Positions 8,425 to 16,790 of a stretch of DNA of 64,000 nt are shown one piece after another. The position numbers were made by a program, and so were the translations under genes. The notes beneath the pieces are model-generated. The model did not search any database. It had not been told where the DNA came from and worked only from the letters and a program-made list of their open reading frames with translations. Numbering within the stretch: position 1 is the stretch's first letter; each line of letters opens with the position of its first letter. Origin of the DNA: Blautia sp. SC05B48 (GTDB lineage: Bacteria; Bacillota; Clostridia; Lachnospirales; Lachnospiraceae); the NCBI RefSeq assembly GCF_005848555.1, contig NZ_CP040518.1, positions 1,735,001 to 1,799,000 of the forward strand, read 5' to 3'.

Positions 8425-8454
8425 AAAGGCGCACTTGGAAAAGGGTGCGCCTTT
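8425..8454 (+). promoter_or_regulatory. Intercistronic hairpin after the binding-protein gene
   Basis: AAAGGCGCAC (8425-8434) and GTGCGCCTTT (8445-8454) form a perfect 10-bp stem with a 10-base loop. Only a short T run follows (CTTTCTC), so it looks more like an mRNA-stabilising element or leaky attenuator than a full terminator. It would give more binding protein than permease. Confidence 0.7.
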
Positions 8455-8498
8455 CTCAGCAAAAAGATGTGTATCGAAAAGATAAGGAGGATGCATCG

Positions 8499-9377
8499 AT
8501 GTTTAAAAAAACAAATCCGCTGCAGAGCAAAAGCGAGATCATTTTGAGAAATATCGTTGTTCTGGCAATGGTGATCTTCTTTACGGTATTCCTGATCGTA
8601 CCTATTGGAATCGCTTTTGCAGGAAGCTTTCATGAGTGGAACCCGTTAAGCGGTACTTACCGGTTCCTGGGGCTTGAGAATTATAAGGAAGTATTTACCA
8701 GTGCTCTGTTTGGAAAATCCATGTTGAACACAGTGATCTTCTCTGTTGTAGTTATTTTCTTTCGTGTAGGTCTTGGACTTGGAATCGCCTATGCGATCTA
8801 TTCCACACTGATAAAATATAAAAGCTTTTTCAGAGCTGTATATTACATGCCGGTTGTAACTCCTATGGTAGCCGTAGCCTTTGTATGGAAATTTATGTAC
8901 AATCCTCAGATCGGTACTATCAATCAGATCTTCGGATTGGATGTAAACTGGCTGATGAATCCGAAAACTGCCCTTCTTGCAATTATGATCATGACCATCT
9001 GGAAGGATTTCGGATACGCAGTTGTTATGTACATGGCAGGTCTCTATTCTCTTCCGACAGATGCTCTTGAGGCCGCAAAAGTAGATGGCGCCAACGCATG
9101 GCAGACGTTCCGTTACATCACACTTCCGCTGCTGAAGCCTATGACACTGTTCGTTATCATCACTTCTATTATTTCCTACCTTCAGGCATATGTTCAGATC
9201 CTGATCATGACGGAAGGTGGCCCTGGAACAGCAACTTACCTTGCATCCTACATCATCTATGATGAAGCGTTTGTAAAATACAACTTCGGATATGCATCTG
9301 CACTGTCCTTTGTATTGTTCGTTATCACAGCAGTATTTACCTGGTTATCATTCCGTGTTTCCGGAACAGAAGATTAA
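8499..9377 (+). CDS. Sugar ABC transporter permease (MalF/UgpA type)
   Basis: A 292-residue inner-membrane subunit with six predicted helices and the EAA loop (EAAKVDGANAWQTFRYITLP) that docks the ATPase. The ATG at 8499 follows AAGGAGG (8484-8490), so the in-frame upstream reading from 8445, which overlaps the intercistronic hairpin, is rejected. It pairs with the next gene to form the channel for the upstream binding protein. No ATP-binding subunit is encoded in the locus. Confidence 0.92.
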   Translation: MFKKTNPLQSKSEIILRNIVVLAMVIFFTVFLIVPIGIAFAGSFHEWNPLSGTYRFLGLENYKEVFTSALFGKSMLNTVIFSVVVIFFRVGLGLGIAYAIYSTLIKYKSFFRAVYYMPVVTPMVAVAFVWKFMYNPQIGTINQIFGLDVNWLMNPKTALLAIMIMTIWKDFGYAVVMYMAGLYSLPTDALEAAKVDGANAWQTFRYITLPLLKPMTLFVIITSIISYLQAYVQILIMTEGGPGTATYLASYIIYDEAFVKYNFGYASALSFVLFVITAVFTWLSFRVSGTED

Positions 9378-9392
9378 AGGAGGAAAACATTC

Positions 9393-10214
9393 ATGAAAAG
9401 AAAAGTCAGTAGTATTGCTTTAAATGCACTCCTTCTGATCCTTGGAGTGGTTACCGTATATCCTTTTGTATGGATGATTTTTTCATCCTTCAAGGAAAAT
9501 CAGGAGATCATGGCTCTGGAGCAGCATCTCCTTCCGCAGAAATTCATCATTGATAACTACATCAATATGAACGCGCATTTTAATTTTGTCCGTTTCTTTT
9601 TAAACAGTATTGTTATTACGGTAGTGATCACTCTGATCGTAATTTATACAAGTACTATCTGTGGTTTTGTACTGAGTAAATACAAATTTAAAGGAAGAAA
9701 TATTCTTTTCGGATTCGTACTTTCTACTATGATGATCCCGTGGTGTGTTACCATTATCCCGAAGTATTCCATGATCCAGGCATTTGGCTGGATGGACAGC
9801 TACAAAGCACTGATCATCCCGGCTATGTTCAGTGGCTTCGGAATCTTCATGATGAAGCAGCATATCTCCGCACTTCCGGATGAGATCCTGGAGGCGGCAA
9901 GAATTGACGGAGCCAATGAGTTTTATATTTTCCACAAAATCGTATTACCGATGTCAAAAAACGGAATCTTCAGTATTGCGATCTTCCAGTTCCTTTGGGC
10001 ATGGGAGGATTTCCTGTGGCCATACCTGGTAATTACAAACAAAGACAAACAGCTTCTTGCCGTTGGTCTTAAGATGTTTAACGGACAGTATTCCACAGAT
10101 TATGGTGCACTGTTCGCAGCAACTGCCATTTCTATCATCCCGGTACTTCTGATCTATCTGTTTTTCCAGAAACAGTTTATCGCCGGAATTGCAGCTTCTG
10201 CTGTAAAGGGATGA
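9393..10214 (+). CDS. Sugar ABC transporter permease (MalG/UgpE type)
   Basis: A 273-residue permease with six membrane helices and the EAA motif (EAARIDGANEFYIFHKIVLP). An AAAGGAGG site lies 15 bases after the preceding stop. It is the second half of the transmembrane channel. The order binding protein, MalF-like, MalG-like, glycosidase is the standard CUT1 arrangement. The importer must borrow a shared ATPase of the MsmK/MsmX kind from elsewhere in the genome. Confidence 0.92.
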   Translation: MKRKVSSIALNALLLILGVVTVYPFVWMIFSSFKENQEIMALEQHLLPQKFIIDNYINMNAHFNFVRFFLNSIVITVVITLIVIYTSTICGFVLSKYKFKGRNILFGFVLSTMMIPWCVTIIPKYSMIQAFGWMDSYKALIIPAMFSGFGIFMMKQHISALPDEILEAARIDGANEFYIFHKIVLPMSKNGIFSIAIFQFLWAWEDFLWPYLVITNKDKQLLAVGLKMFNGQYSTDYGALFAATAISIIPVLLIYLFFQKQFIAGIAASAVKG

Positions 10215-10245
10215 TGGCATACAAATAATAAACGGAGGAACATAA

Positions 10246-12630
10246 ATGCAGGACATATATAAAGTAGAAACGCATCCTCTGGCGTTAAGTGAAAATATGA
10301 TCACAGGGGATAAATACAGGATTACGTTTCTCACAGAGGGGCTGATCCGTCTTGAGTATGATGAGGAGGGTGTATTTGAGGATCGCCCTACGCAGATGGT
10401 GTTTTTCAGGGATTTTCCGAAAGCGGACTATCGTGTAGTGCGTACAGAGGATGGGATCGAGGTCCATACGAAAAGAATCCACCTTATTTATAATGAGAAG
10501 GAATTTACCAGCTGGGGCTTAAGCATTCAGGTAAAAGGAAACTTAAGCGCTTACCACAGCATCTGGCACTACGGAGAAGAGATCCATGATCTGAAGGGAA
10601 CCGCCAGAACGCTGGATATGGTGGACGGAGCAACAGAGCTGGAGCATGGTATTCTTTCCAGGTTCGGATATTCTCTTGTGGACGACAGCAGATCGCAGGT
10701 GCTTCTGCCGGACGGCTGGATCGAGCCAAGAAGAAAGGGTATCAAGGATCTGTACTTCTTCGGATACGGACATGACTACAAAGAAGCACTTCATGATTTT
10801 TACAGACTCTGCGGAAAAACACCGATGCTTCCAAGGTTTGCTCTCGGAAACTGGTGGAGCAGATATTATAAATATTCTGAAGAAAGCTACAATGAGCTGA
10901 TGGATAAATTCCAGGAAAAAAATATCCCATTTACGGTTGCCGTTATTGATATGGACTGGCATGTGACCGATGTTGACCCGAAATATGGAAGCGGCTGGAC
11001 CGGATATACCTGGAATAAAGAGCTCTTCCCGGATCCGAAACGTTTTCTGGATGGTTTACATAAAAGAGGAATGCGTACCACATTAAATGTACATCCTGCA
11101 GACGGCGTACAGGGCTGGGAAGAAATGTATGAGGACATGGCAAAGGCCATGGGTGTGGATTATGAGAATGAAGATCCGGTAGTATGTGATCCGGCAAGTC
11201 CGAAATTTATGGAAGCCTATTTCAAATATCTTCATCATCCGAGAGAGGAAGAAGGTGTGGATTTCTGGTGGATCGACTGGCAGCAGGGAAGCAACTGCAA
11301 GATCGAAGGGCTTGATCCTCTGTGGATCTTCAACCACTTCCATTTCCTGGACAGTGCCAGAAACGGAAAACGTCCCATGACCTTTTCCAGATATGCAGGT
11401 CCCGGAAGCCACAGATATCCGATAGGCTTTTCCGGAGATACTCATATTACCTGGGATTCCCTTGATTTTCAGCCATACTTTACATCCACAGCTTCCAACA
11501 TCGGTTATGGATGGTGGAGCCATGATATCGGCGGACATATGCTTGGATATAAGGATGACGAGATGACCGCCCGCTGGACACAGTACGGGATCTTTTCTCC
11601 GATCATGCGTCTTCACAGCTCATGCAGTGACTTCAACGGAAAAGAGCCGTGGCGTTTCAAAAAGGAGACAGAGGTTGTCATGGAAGAAGCTCTCCGTGAG
11701 CGCCACAGAATGATGCCGTATCTTTATACAATGAACTACAGAAGCTATCAGGAAGATCTTCCTCTGGTGGAGCCCATGTATTATGAATATCCGGAGGCAC
11801 CGGAGGCATATGCAGTAAAAAATCAGTACTTTTTCGGAGACCAGCTGATGGTAGCGGCTGTGACAACACCGAGAGTAAAAGGCCTTAATGTAGCAAAGAC
11901 GGCAGTATGGCTGCCGGATGGGGTATGGTATGATATTTACACAGGTCTGCGCTATGAGGGTGGACGAATGGTGGATATGTACCGTACTCTGGACAGTATC
12001 CCGGTTCTTGCAAAAGCAGGCGGTATTCTGGTGATGACCGATGAGATCCGTGGAACAGAGGCGGAAAAGAATCCGGAAAGCCTGAATATCCGGGTATTCC
12101 CGGGCGCTGACGGAAGCTTCCGATTGTATGAGGATGACAACGAAACCTGTGCTTACGAAAATGGTGCCTGTGTATTTACGGAAATGGATTATAAGGAAAA
12201 GGATCAGGCAGTGTTTACCATTCATCCCGCACAGGGAAAAACAGAGCTGATCCCGGCAAAGAGAACTTATACCGTGGAGTTCTGTAATTTTGCGAAAACA
12301 GGCACAGATACTGTGAAGGTTCTGGTTAACGGAGCAGATACTGAGGCTGCTGTAAAATATGAGGAGAAGCTTCAGAAGATCTGTGTGGAAGTGGAAGCAG
12401 ACGCAGCGGCAGAGGTGCAGATCATTCTTGCAGGAGAGGTAGCGGATAATCGTATAGAGAAACGTATCTTTGATTTCCTGAACCAGGCAGAGATCGGTTT
12501 TGTGCTGAAGGACAGATTATATCAGCTGGTCACAGCCGGAAAGAAGCTGCCGGTTCTTTTATCTGAGCTTCAGTCTATGGAGCTGGACAAGGATCTTTAC
12601 GGAGCACTGATGGAGATCCTGACTGCGTAA
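10246..12630 (+). CDS. GH31 alpha-glucosidase
   Basis: A 794-residue glycoside hydrolase family 31 enzyme without a signal peptide, so it acts in the cytoplasm. The nucleophile Asp344 lies in FWWIDWQQGS and the acid/base Asp398 in GFSGDT, in the order and spacing of clan GH-D. An N-terminal beta-sandwich precedes the TIM barrel (about residues 210-530), and C-terminal beta domains follow. It is the last gene of the LacI-controlled ABC operon, so it should hydrolyse the imported alpha-glucoside to glucose. GH31 also includes alpha-xylosidases and sulfoquinovosidases. The WIDWQQG form of the nucleophile motif differs from the common WxDMNE version, so the exact substrate is open. Confidence 0.88.
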   Translation: MQDIYKVETHPLALSENMITGDKYRITFLTEGLIRLEYDEEGVFEDRPTQMVFFRDFPKADYRVVRTEDGIEVHTKRIHLIYNEKEFTSWGLSIQVKGNLSAYHSIWHYGEEIHDLKGTARTLDMVDGATELEHGILSRFGYSLVDDSRSQVLLPDGWIEPRRKGIKDLYFFGYGHDYKEALHDFYRLCGKTPMLPRFALGNWWSRYYKYSEESYNELMDKFQEKNIPFTVAVIDMDWHVTDVDPKYGSGWTGYTWNKELFPDPKRFLDGLHKRGMRTTLNVHPADGVQGWEEMYEDMAKAMGVDYENEDPVVCDPASPKFMEAYFKYLHHPREEEGVDFWWIDWQQGSNCKIEGLDPLWIFNHFHFLDSARNGKRPMTFSRYAGPGSHRYPIGFSGDTHITWDSLDFQPYFTSTASNIGYGWWSHDIGGHMLGYKDDEMTARWTQYGIFSPIMRLHSSCSDFNGKEPWRFKKETEVVMEEALRERHRMMPYLYTMNYRSYQEDLPLVEPMYYEYPEAPEAYAVKNQYFFGDQLMVAAVTTPRVKGLNVAKTAVWLPDGVWYDIYTGLRYEGGRMVDMYRTLDSIPVLAKAGGILVMTDEIRGTEAEKNPESLNIRVFPGADGSFRLYEDDNETCAYENGACVFTEMDYKEKDQAVFTIHPAQGKTELIPAKRTYTVEFCNFAKTGTDTVKVLVNGADTEAAVKYEEKLQKICVEVEADAAAEVQIILAGEVADNRIEKRIFDFLNQAEIGFVLKDRLYQLVTAGKKLPVLLSELQSMELDKDLYGALMEILTA

Positions 12631-12694
12631 AATATGAATAAAATCGCGTTTCCAAACCATACTATCATTATTATCAAAAGAAAGGATGATCATA

Positions 12695-13153
12695 ATGATA
12701 TTAAAGGAAAAAGAACGCACAGTGATCCAGGATCTTCAGACACAGGAAAAAAGCTGCATTGAAAAATACGGAAAATACGCACAGCAGGCCAGGGATCCGG
12801 AGCTTAAAAGCTTATTTCAGACTCTTCAGAAAAAAGAGCAGGAGCATTACGATTCCCTGAGCCAGGTGCTTTCCGGCACAGTTCCACAGGTAAACTGTAA
12901 TGACAGTGACGGCCGTGATTACCAGCCAAAGACTACTTACACATCTGTGATGTCCTCAGAGGATAAGGAACACGATGCTTTTCTTGCAACAGACTGTATC
13001 GGAACAGAAAAGCTGATTTCCGGAGAATACAACTCGGAGGTTTTTGCTTTTGAAGACAGTGGTGTGAGGAAGCTTCTGGCAGATATCCAGGTGGAAGAGC
13101 AGAATCATGCGGAGATGCTTTACAAATATAAGACTGCGAACGGAATGTTCTGA
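12695..13153 (+). CDS. CotF-like spore coat / ferritin-like helical protein
   Basis: A 152-residue, all-helical protein. The N-terminal pattern (DLQTQEKSCIEKYGKYAQQA, then KSLFQTLQKKEQEHYDSL) and the C-terminal pair LLADIQVEEQNHAEMLY match the ferritin-like fold of CotF-type spore coat proteins. ExxH-like pairs (EQEHYD, EQNHAE) remain, but metal binding is not certain. The ATG at 12695 follows AAAGGA by 8 bases. A hairpin terminator lies just after the stop. It indicates an endospore former. A sigma-K or sigma-E promoter is expected upstream but I could not pick one out. Confidence 0.75.
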   Translation: MILKEKERTVIQDLQTQEKSCIEKYGKYAQQARDPELKSLFQTLQKKEQEHYDSLSQVLSGTVPQVNCNDSDGRDYQPKTTYTSVMSSEDKEHDAFLATDCIGTEKLISGEYNSEVFAFEDSGVRKLLADIQVEEQNHAEMLYKYKTANGMF

Positions 13154-13158
13154 TATAT

Positions 13159-13200
13159 AAAAAAAGGGAGGATTTCAGTAATGGAATTCTTCCTTTTTTT
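13159..13200. terminator. Terminator after the spore coat gene
   Basis: A7-GG..AGGA.. pairs with ..TTCTTCC-T7 through two G-T wobbles. The flanking A and T runs could let it act in both directions. Confidence 0.75.
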
Positions 13201-13261
13201 ATTATATAATCAGGAGAACAGCAGGGAGAAATACTTTCCTGCAAAGAGAGGAGGAATAGAT

Positions 13262-13441
13262 ATGAAGGGAACCAGCTGCGAATACTGTGCAAACTATACA
13301 TATGATGAAGAGTGTGACGAATATTACTGTGATGTCAATCTGGATGAGGATGAATATTATCGTTTTGTGAGCAGTGATTACAAGGAATGTCCGTATTATC
13401 GTTCCGGAGATGAATATAAGGTGGTACGTCATCAGATGTGA
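13262..13441 (+). CDS. Small cysteine-rich protein (DUF6472-like)
   Basis: A 59-residue acidic protein with five cysteines: C6 and C9 (CEYC), C18, C23 and C43 (ECPYYR). The ends (KVVRHQM) and the NLDEDEYYRF core match a short family I recall as common in Lachnospiraceae, DUF6472. The cysteine layout suggests binding of a zinc ion or a small iron-sulfur centre. The ATG at 13262 follows AGAGAGGAGGAA. A terminator hairpin follows, so it is transcribed alone or with limited readthrough. Function is unknown. Confidence 0.7.
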   Translation: MKGTSCEYCANYTYDEECDEYYCDVNLDEDEYYRFVSSDYKECPYYRSGDEYKVVRHQM

Positions 13442-13491
13442 TACAGAGTAACGGAAAAAAACAGAGCAGAAGATAATGTGATAAGACAAAA

Positions 13492-13557
13492 GCAGGTTTT
13501 CCACGAAAAGGAATGCGAGTTTTGTGGAAAATCTGCATTTTGATGTTTTGATATGTG
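13492..13557 (+). terminator. Terminator after the small Cys protein gene
   Basis: GCAGGTTTTCCAC pairs with GTGGAAAATCTGC (one G-T wobble) around an 18-20 base loop, followed by ATTTTGATGTTTT. The U-tract is imperfect but the stem is long. Confidence 0.65.
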
Positions 13558-13589
13558 CAAAAGGCTTCAAATTTGTAAAAATTAGCGTG

Positions 13590-13618
13590 TTTACATTTGA
13601 AAAAAATATCTTTATAAT
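13590..13618 (+). promoter_or_regulatory. Sigma-A promoter of the dehydratase-like operon
   Basis: TTTACA at 13590-13595 and a perfect TATAAT at 13613-13618 with a 17-base spacer. It is followed by a leader of about 135 nt that contains repeated GTCTG/CAGAC elements before the TTG start at 13759. Confidence 0.75.
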
Positions 13619-13628
13619 AAAAATATTG

Positions 13629-13726
13629 GTCTGACAGGTGGAACCTTTATACCATCCAGACGATGATAATGCTACAGGATTTTGTCTGAGACAAAATTTC
13701 GGGTAAGCGTCTGACAGACTTATAAT
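13629..13726 (+). promoter_or_regulatory. Leader with repeated GTCTGACAG elements
   Basis: GTCTGACAG occurs at 13629-13637 and again, extended to the palindrome GTCTGACAGAC, at 13709-13719. Between them lies TTTTGTCTGAGACAAAA (13680-13696). As RNA, GTCTG (29-33) can pair with CAGAC (57-61) and, alternatively, with the distal CAGAC. As DNA, the sites look like operators for a dimeric regulator. A second TATAAT lies at 13721-13726 beside the distal palindrome. It matches no riboswitch class I know. Confidence 0.5.
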
Positions 13727-13758
13727 AGATTTTTTGACTTGATGGAGGGTGTGACAGA

Positions 13759-15039
13759 TTGGATATTATAAAGAAATTTGGGGATATGGTGGGAGAGGAA
13801 TCCATCAGGGACCCGGAAAAAGCACGAAAACTTCTTCTCACTGGCTACCGGCTTCAGGAAAAACGTCTGCAGCTTTTTCCTGACAGGAAGCTTCCGGCTT
13901 CGGGACAGTATGTAGCCCGTGTAGTTATGCAGAATATTATCAAAGCCCTTGCAAAACCGGACGATACCGCTCTGGTGAGCATTTTTGTACCGGGAGAGCT
14001 TCTGACAGCAGCAGGGATCACTCCGTATTCCGTGGAGGCAATGTCCTGCTTCATCGCCGGAACCAGATGTGAGCAGGCATTTCTGGCACAGACGGAATCA
14101 GAGGGCTTTCCGGAAACCATGTGCTCCTATCACAGAGTTTTTCTGGGAGCGTCCATGACAGGATTGGTACCGAAGCCCAAATGTACCATCTACACAAACC
14201 TTGCCTGCGATGGAAACATGATGACGTTTCCTTATCTGAAACAGAAATATCAGATCCCGGGCTTTTATATTGACGTACCCTATGAAAAAAATCAGGATTC
14301 CATCAGCTATGTTGCAGATCAGCTCCGTGAGCTGAAGAAATTCCTGGAGGATGTAGGCGGGAAAAAAATCTCCGAGCAGTCGGTACAGCGTGCAGTTGCC
14401 AACAGCAATGAAGCGGCCTCCTATTACAGCAGCCAGCTTGCCCTCAGAAAGGATCACGATCCGGTGACTTCCCTGACAAATGAGCTGTATGCGATCTTTA
14501 TGTGCCATCTTCTGGCGGGCTCAGAGGAATCCCTGAAATACACAAAAATGCTTCTTGAGGATGTGAAGAAGGCACCAAAGGGGGAAGGTCTTCATATTTT
14601 GTGGATGCATATGATGCCGTTTTTGCAGGAGCCGGTAAAGGATGTATTTAATTACAGCCAGAACGTGCATATCCGTGCCTGTGATTTTGTTGCAGACGGT
14701 TTTCAGCGGATGCAGGCCTCGGATCCTTACGAGGCCCTTGCGGAAAAAATGGTCAACTGCATTTACAACGGAAGTGTGAAGCAGAGGATCCGGCGTGCCC
14801 AGGAGCTGGCGAACCTTACAGAGGCAGACGGCGGGATCCTTTTTGCACATTGGGGCTGCAAGGGAACCATCGGAGCTTCCAGCCTGATCAAAAATTCTCT
14901 GGAAAATGCAGGACTTCCAACCATGGTCCTGGACGGTGACGGCTGCAACCCGGCCAATTCCAGTGACGGCCAGGTATCCACACGACTTCAGGCATATCTG
15001 GAAATGTTGTCAGAAGGTAAGGAGGAAAAACGGTCATGA
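13759..15039 (+). CDS. 2-hydroxyacyl-CoA dehydratase-family (HgdB/YjiM-like) subunit
   Basis: A 426-residue protein related to the D-component subunits of 2-hydroxyacyl-CoA dehydratases and to the double-cubane cluster proteins. Candidate cluster ligands are Cys122 (TMCSYHRV), Cys142, Cys150 (LACDGN) and Cys367 (HWGCKG). It starts with TTG at 13759, nine bases after GGAGGG, with no nearby ATG alternative. Its stop overlaps the start of the next gene by 4 bases. Family members use an ATP-driven activator to push a low-potential electron to an Fe-S cluster. No CoA-transferase, acyl-CoA dehydrogenase or fermentation genes lie nearby, so a classical amino-acid fermentation role is not supported and the substrate is unknown. 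Confidence 0.8.
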   Translation: MDIIKKFGDMVGEESIRDPEKARKLLLTGYRLQEKRLQLFPDRKLPASGQYVARVVMQNIIKALAKPDDTALVSIFVPGELLTAAGITPYSVEAMSCFIAGTRCEQAFLAQTESEGFPETMCSYHRVFLGASMTGLVPKPKCTIYTNLACDGNMMTFPYLKQKYQIPGFYIDVPYEKNQDSISYVADQLRELKKFLEDVGGKKISEQSVQRAVANSNEAASYYSSQLALRKDHDPVTSLTNELYAIFMCHLLAGSEESLKYTKMLLEDVKKAPKGEGLHILWMHMMPFLQEPVKDVFNYSQNVHIRACDFVADGFQRMQASDPYEALAEKMVNCIYNGSVKQRIRRAQELANLTEADGGILFAHWGCKGTIGASSLIKNSLENAGLPTMVLDGDGCNPANSSDGQVSTRLQAYLEMLSEGKEEKRS

Positions 15040-16733
15040 TACATTACGTCTGTAAATATACACCGCTAGAGTTGTTTAAGGGCTTTGGCGAGGAATGTGC
15101 GGTTCTTGAGGAAATGCCGGAGAATTTTGAGCTTTCGGACCAGATTGCCCATGCCAATCTCTGCGGCTTCGGAAAATCTGTGATCCAGGCAGTGCTGGAA
15201 GGAAAGGTAGAGCAGCTTGTTCTTGTTAACTGCTGTGATTCCATGCGCCGTGTGTACGACATTGTGGAAAGTACCGGTAAATGTAAATTTCTGTACATGC
15301 TGGACATGCCTCATGAGGATAACGACTGTGAAAAGGTGAAGCTTGCCCAGGGCATCCACCGTCTGAAGAAAGCTTATGAAAAATTTTCGGGGAAAACCTT
15401 CGATAAAAGTGGATTTCTGAATGCTTTTTCCCATGAAGATGTGGATAACCAGCCATACATCGGCGTTCTGGGTGTCCGTGTCAGCGGTGTCCTGGAAAAA
15501 ATGATCCGGGATAATATCCGCATGGATGTGGAAAATCTGACCTGCACAGGTGGAAGACGTCTTGCAGTGATCTGTGAGGAGCTGAAAAAAATGGAAGACG
15601 ATGCCATGTTCCTGGCTTATGCGGATGCACTTCTTTCCCAGATGCCCTGTTTCCGTATGAACAACAGCACCCGAAGAAACCGGCTGTATCTGGATCCGAA
15701 CCTGAAGGGGATTATTTATCATACCATCAAGTTCTGTGATTATTATGGTTTTGAATATGCAAGTATCAAGAGAGATATCAAGGTTCCGCTTCTGAAAATC
15801 GAGACAGATTTTACAAGCCAGAGTGCAGGACAGCTCCTTACCAGAGTACAGGCTTTTGCGGAGACCCTGGAAGGCTCTGAGGATATGGACCCATCAAAAG
15901 GAATTAGCGAGGAGATAAGAAAAAAAATGGAATCAGGAGTTTATTATGTGGCAGGGATCGACAGCGGTTCCACAAGTACGGATGTTGTGATCCTGGATAA
16001 AGACGGAAAAATTAAATCGACCATGATTATCCCCACAGGCGGCGGCGCTATGATGAGTGCAGAGAAGAGCCTGGAGATGGCCGTGGAAAAAGCAGGGATC
16101 AGGAAAGAAGATATCGTGCGTATCGTTACTACCGGATATGGACGTGCCTATATTGACAGTGGTGATGACAGTATCACAGAGATTACCTGTCACGCAAAGG
16201 GTGCCCATTATCTGAATCCGAATGTGCGTACAGTTATTGATATCGGCGGTCAGGATATCAAGGCTATCAGCATTGATGACAACGGTGCGGTAAAAAATTT
16301 CCTGATGAACGATAAATGTGCGGCCGGAACCGGACGCTTCCTGGAAATGATGGCCCGTACTCTTGGACTTTCCCTGGAGGAGATGAGTACCCGTGGCTTG
16401 GAGTGGAAAGAGAACGTAGTGATCTCAAGCATGTGTACTGTATTTGCAGAGTCCGAGGTAGTTTCCCTGGTTGCCCAGAATAAGGACGTGGCAGATATCA
16501 TCCATGGTCTGAATGTATCTGTTGCTTCCAAGGTAGGAGCTCTTGCAGCCCGCCTTGGCAAAAAGAATCCGGGGGAATACATGATGACCGGTGGTGTTGC
16601 CAGAAATAAAGGTATCATCCAGGCACTGGAGGAGAAGCTGGGTGCAAAGCTTTATATCTGTGATGAAGCACAGCTTTGTGGTGCGCTTGGTGCGGCACTG
16701 TTTGCTTATGAGAAGTGTAATGCGGCACGGTGA
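15036..16733 (+). CDS. Fused dehydratase subunit and ASKHA-type activator ATPase
   Basis: A 565-residue fusion. Residues 1 to about 295 resemble the second dehydratase subunit, with Cys43 (NLCGFGK), Cys66-Cys67 (VNCCDSMRR) and Cys170. Residues from about 305 to the end are a complete BcrAD/BadFG/HgdC activator: phosphate-1 loop GIDSGSTSTDVVIL, VIDIGGQDIKA, and the two cysteines that bridge the dimer [4Fe-4S] cluster, Cys428 (DKCAAGTGRF) and Cys467 (SSMCTVFAESE). Activators are normally separate proteins of about 260 residues, so reductase and acceptor are tethered here. It is translationally coupled to the preceding subunit. The pair should form an ATP-dependent low-potential reduction system of unknown substrate. 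A double-cubane-protein reductase is an alternative reading. Confidence 0.85.
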   Translation: MIHYVCKYTPLELFKGFGEECAVLEEMPENFELSDQIAHANLCGFGKSVIQAVLEGKVEQLVLVNCCDSMRRVYDIVESTGKCKFLYMLDMPHEDNDCEKVKLAQGIHRLKKAYEKFSGKTFDKSGFLNAFSHEDVDNQPYIGVLGVRVSGVLEKMIRDNIRMDVENLTCTGGRRLAVICEELKKMEDDAMFLAYADALLSQMPCFRMNNSTRRNRLYLDPNLKGIIYHTIKFCDYYGFEYASIKRDIKVPLLKIETDFTSQSAGQLLTRVQAFAETLEGSEDMDPSKGISEEIRKKMESGVYYVAGIDSGSTSTDVVILDKDGKIKSTMIIPTGGGAMMSAEKSLEMAVEKAGIRKEDIVRIVTTGYGRAYIDSGDDSITEITCHAKGAHYLNPNVRTVIDIGGQDIKAISIDDNGAVKNFLMNDKCAAGTGRFLEMMARTLGLSLEEMSTRGLEWKENVVISSMCTVFAESEVVSLVAQNKDVADIIHGLNVSVASKVGALAARLGKKNPGEYMMTGGVARNKGIIQALEEKLGAKLYICDEAQLCGALGAALFAYEKCNAAR

Positions 16734-16763
16734 TCAGATCAGACAAGTTGCCTGCGCAGTGAA

Positions 16764-16790
16764 TGCAGAGTGTGAATATCCTTTTGGTCA
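16764..16790. repeat. Dispersed GTGAATATCC motif, copy 2
   Basis: TGCAGAGTGTGAATATCC followed by TTTTGGTCAGG resembles the motif at 5106, 25519, 30637 and 43740, though the last GC pair is lost. It sits between the convergent dehydratase and AraC genes and touches the AraC stop. No clear terminator is visible in this 54-base gap. Confidence 0.35.
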
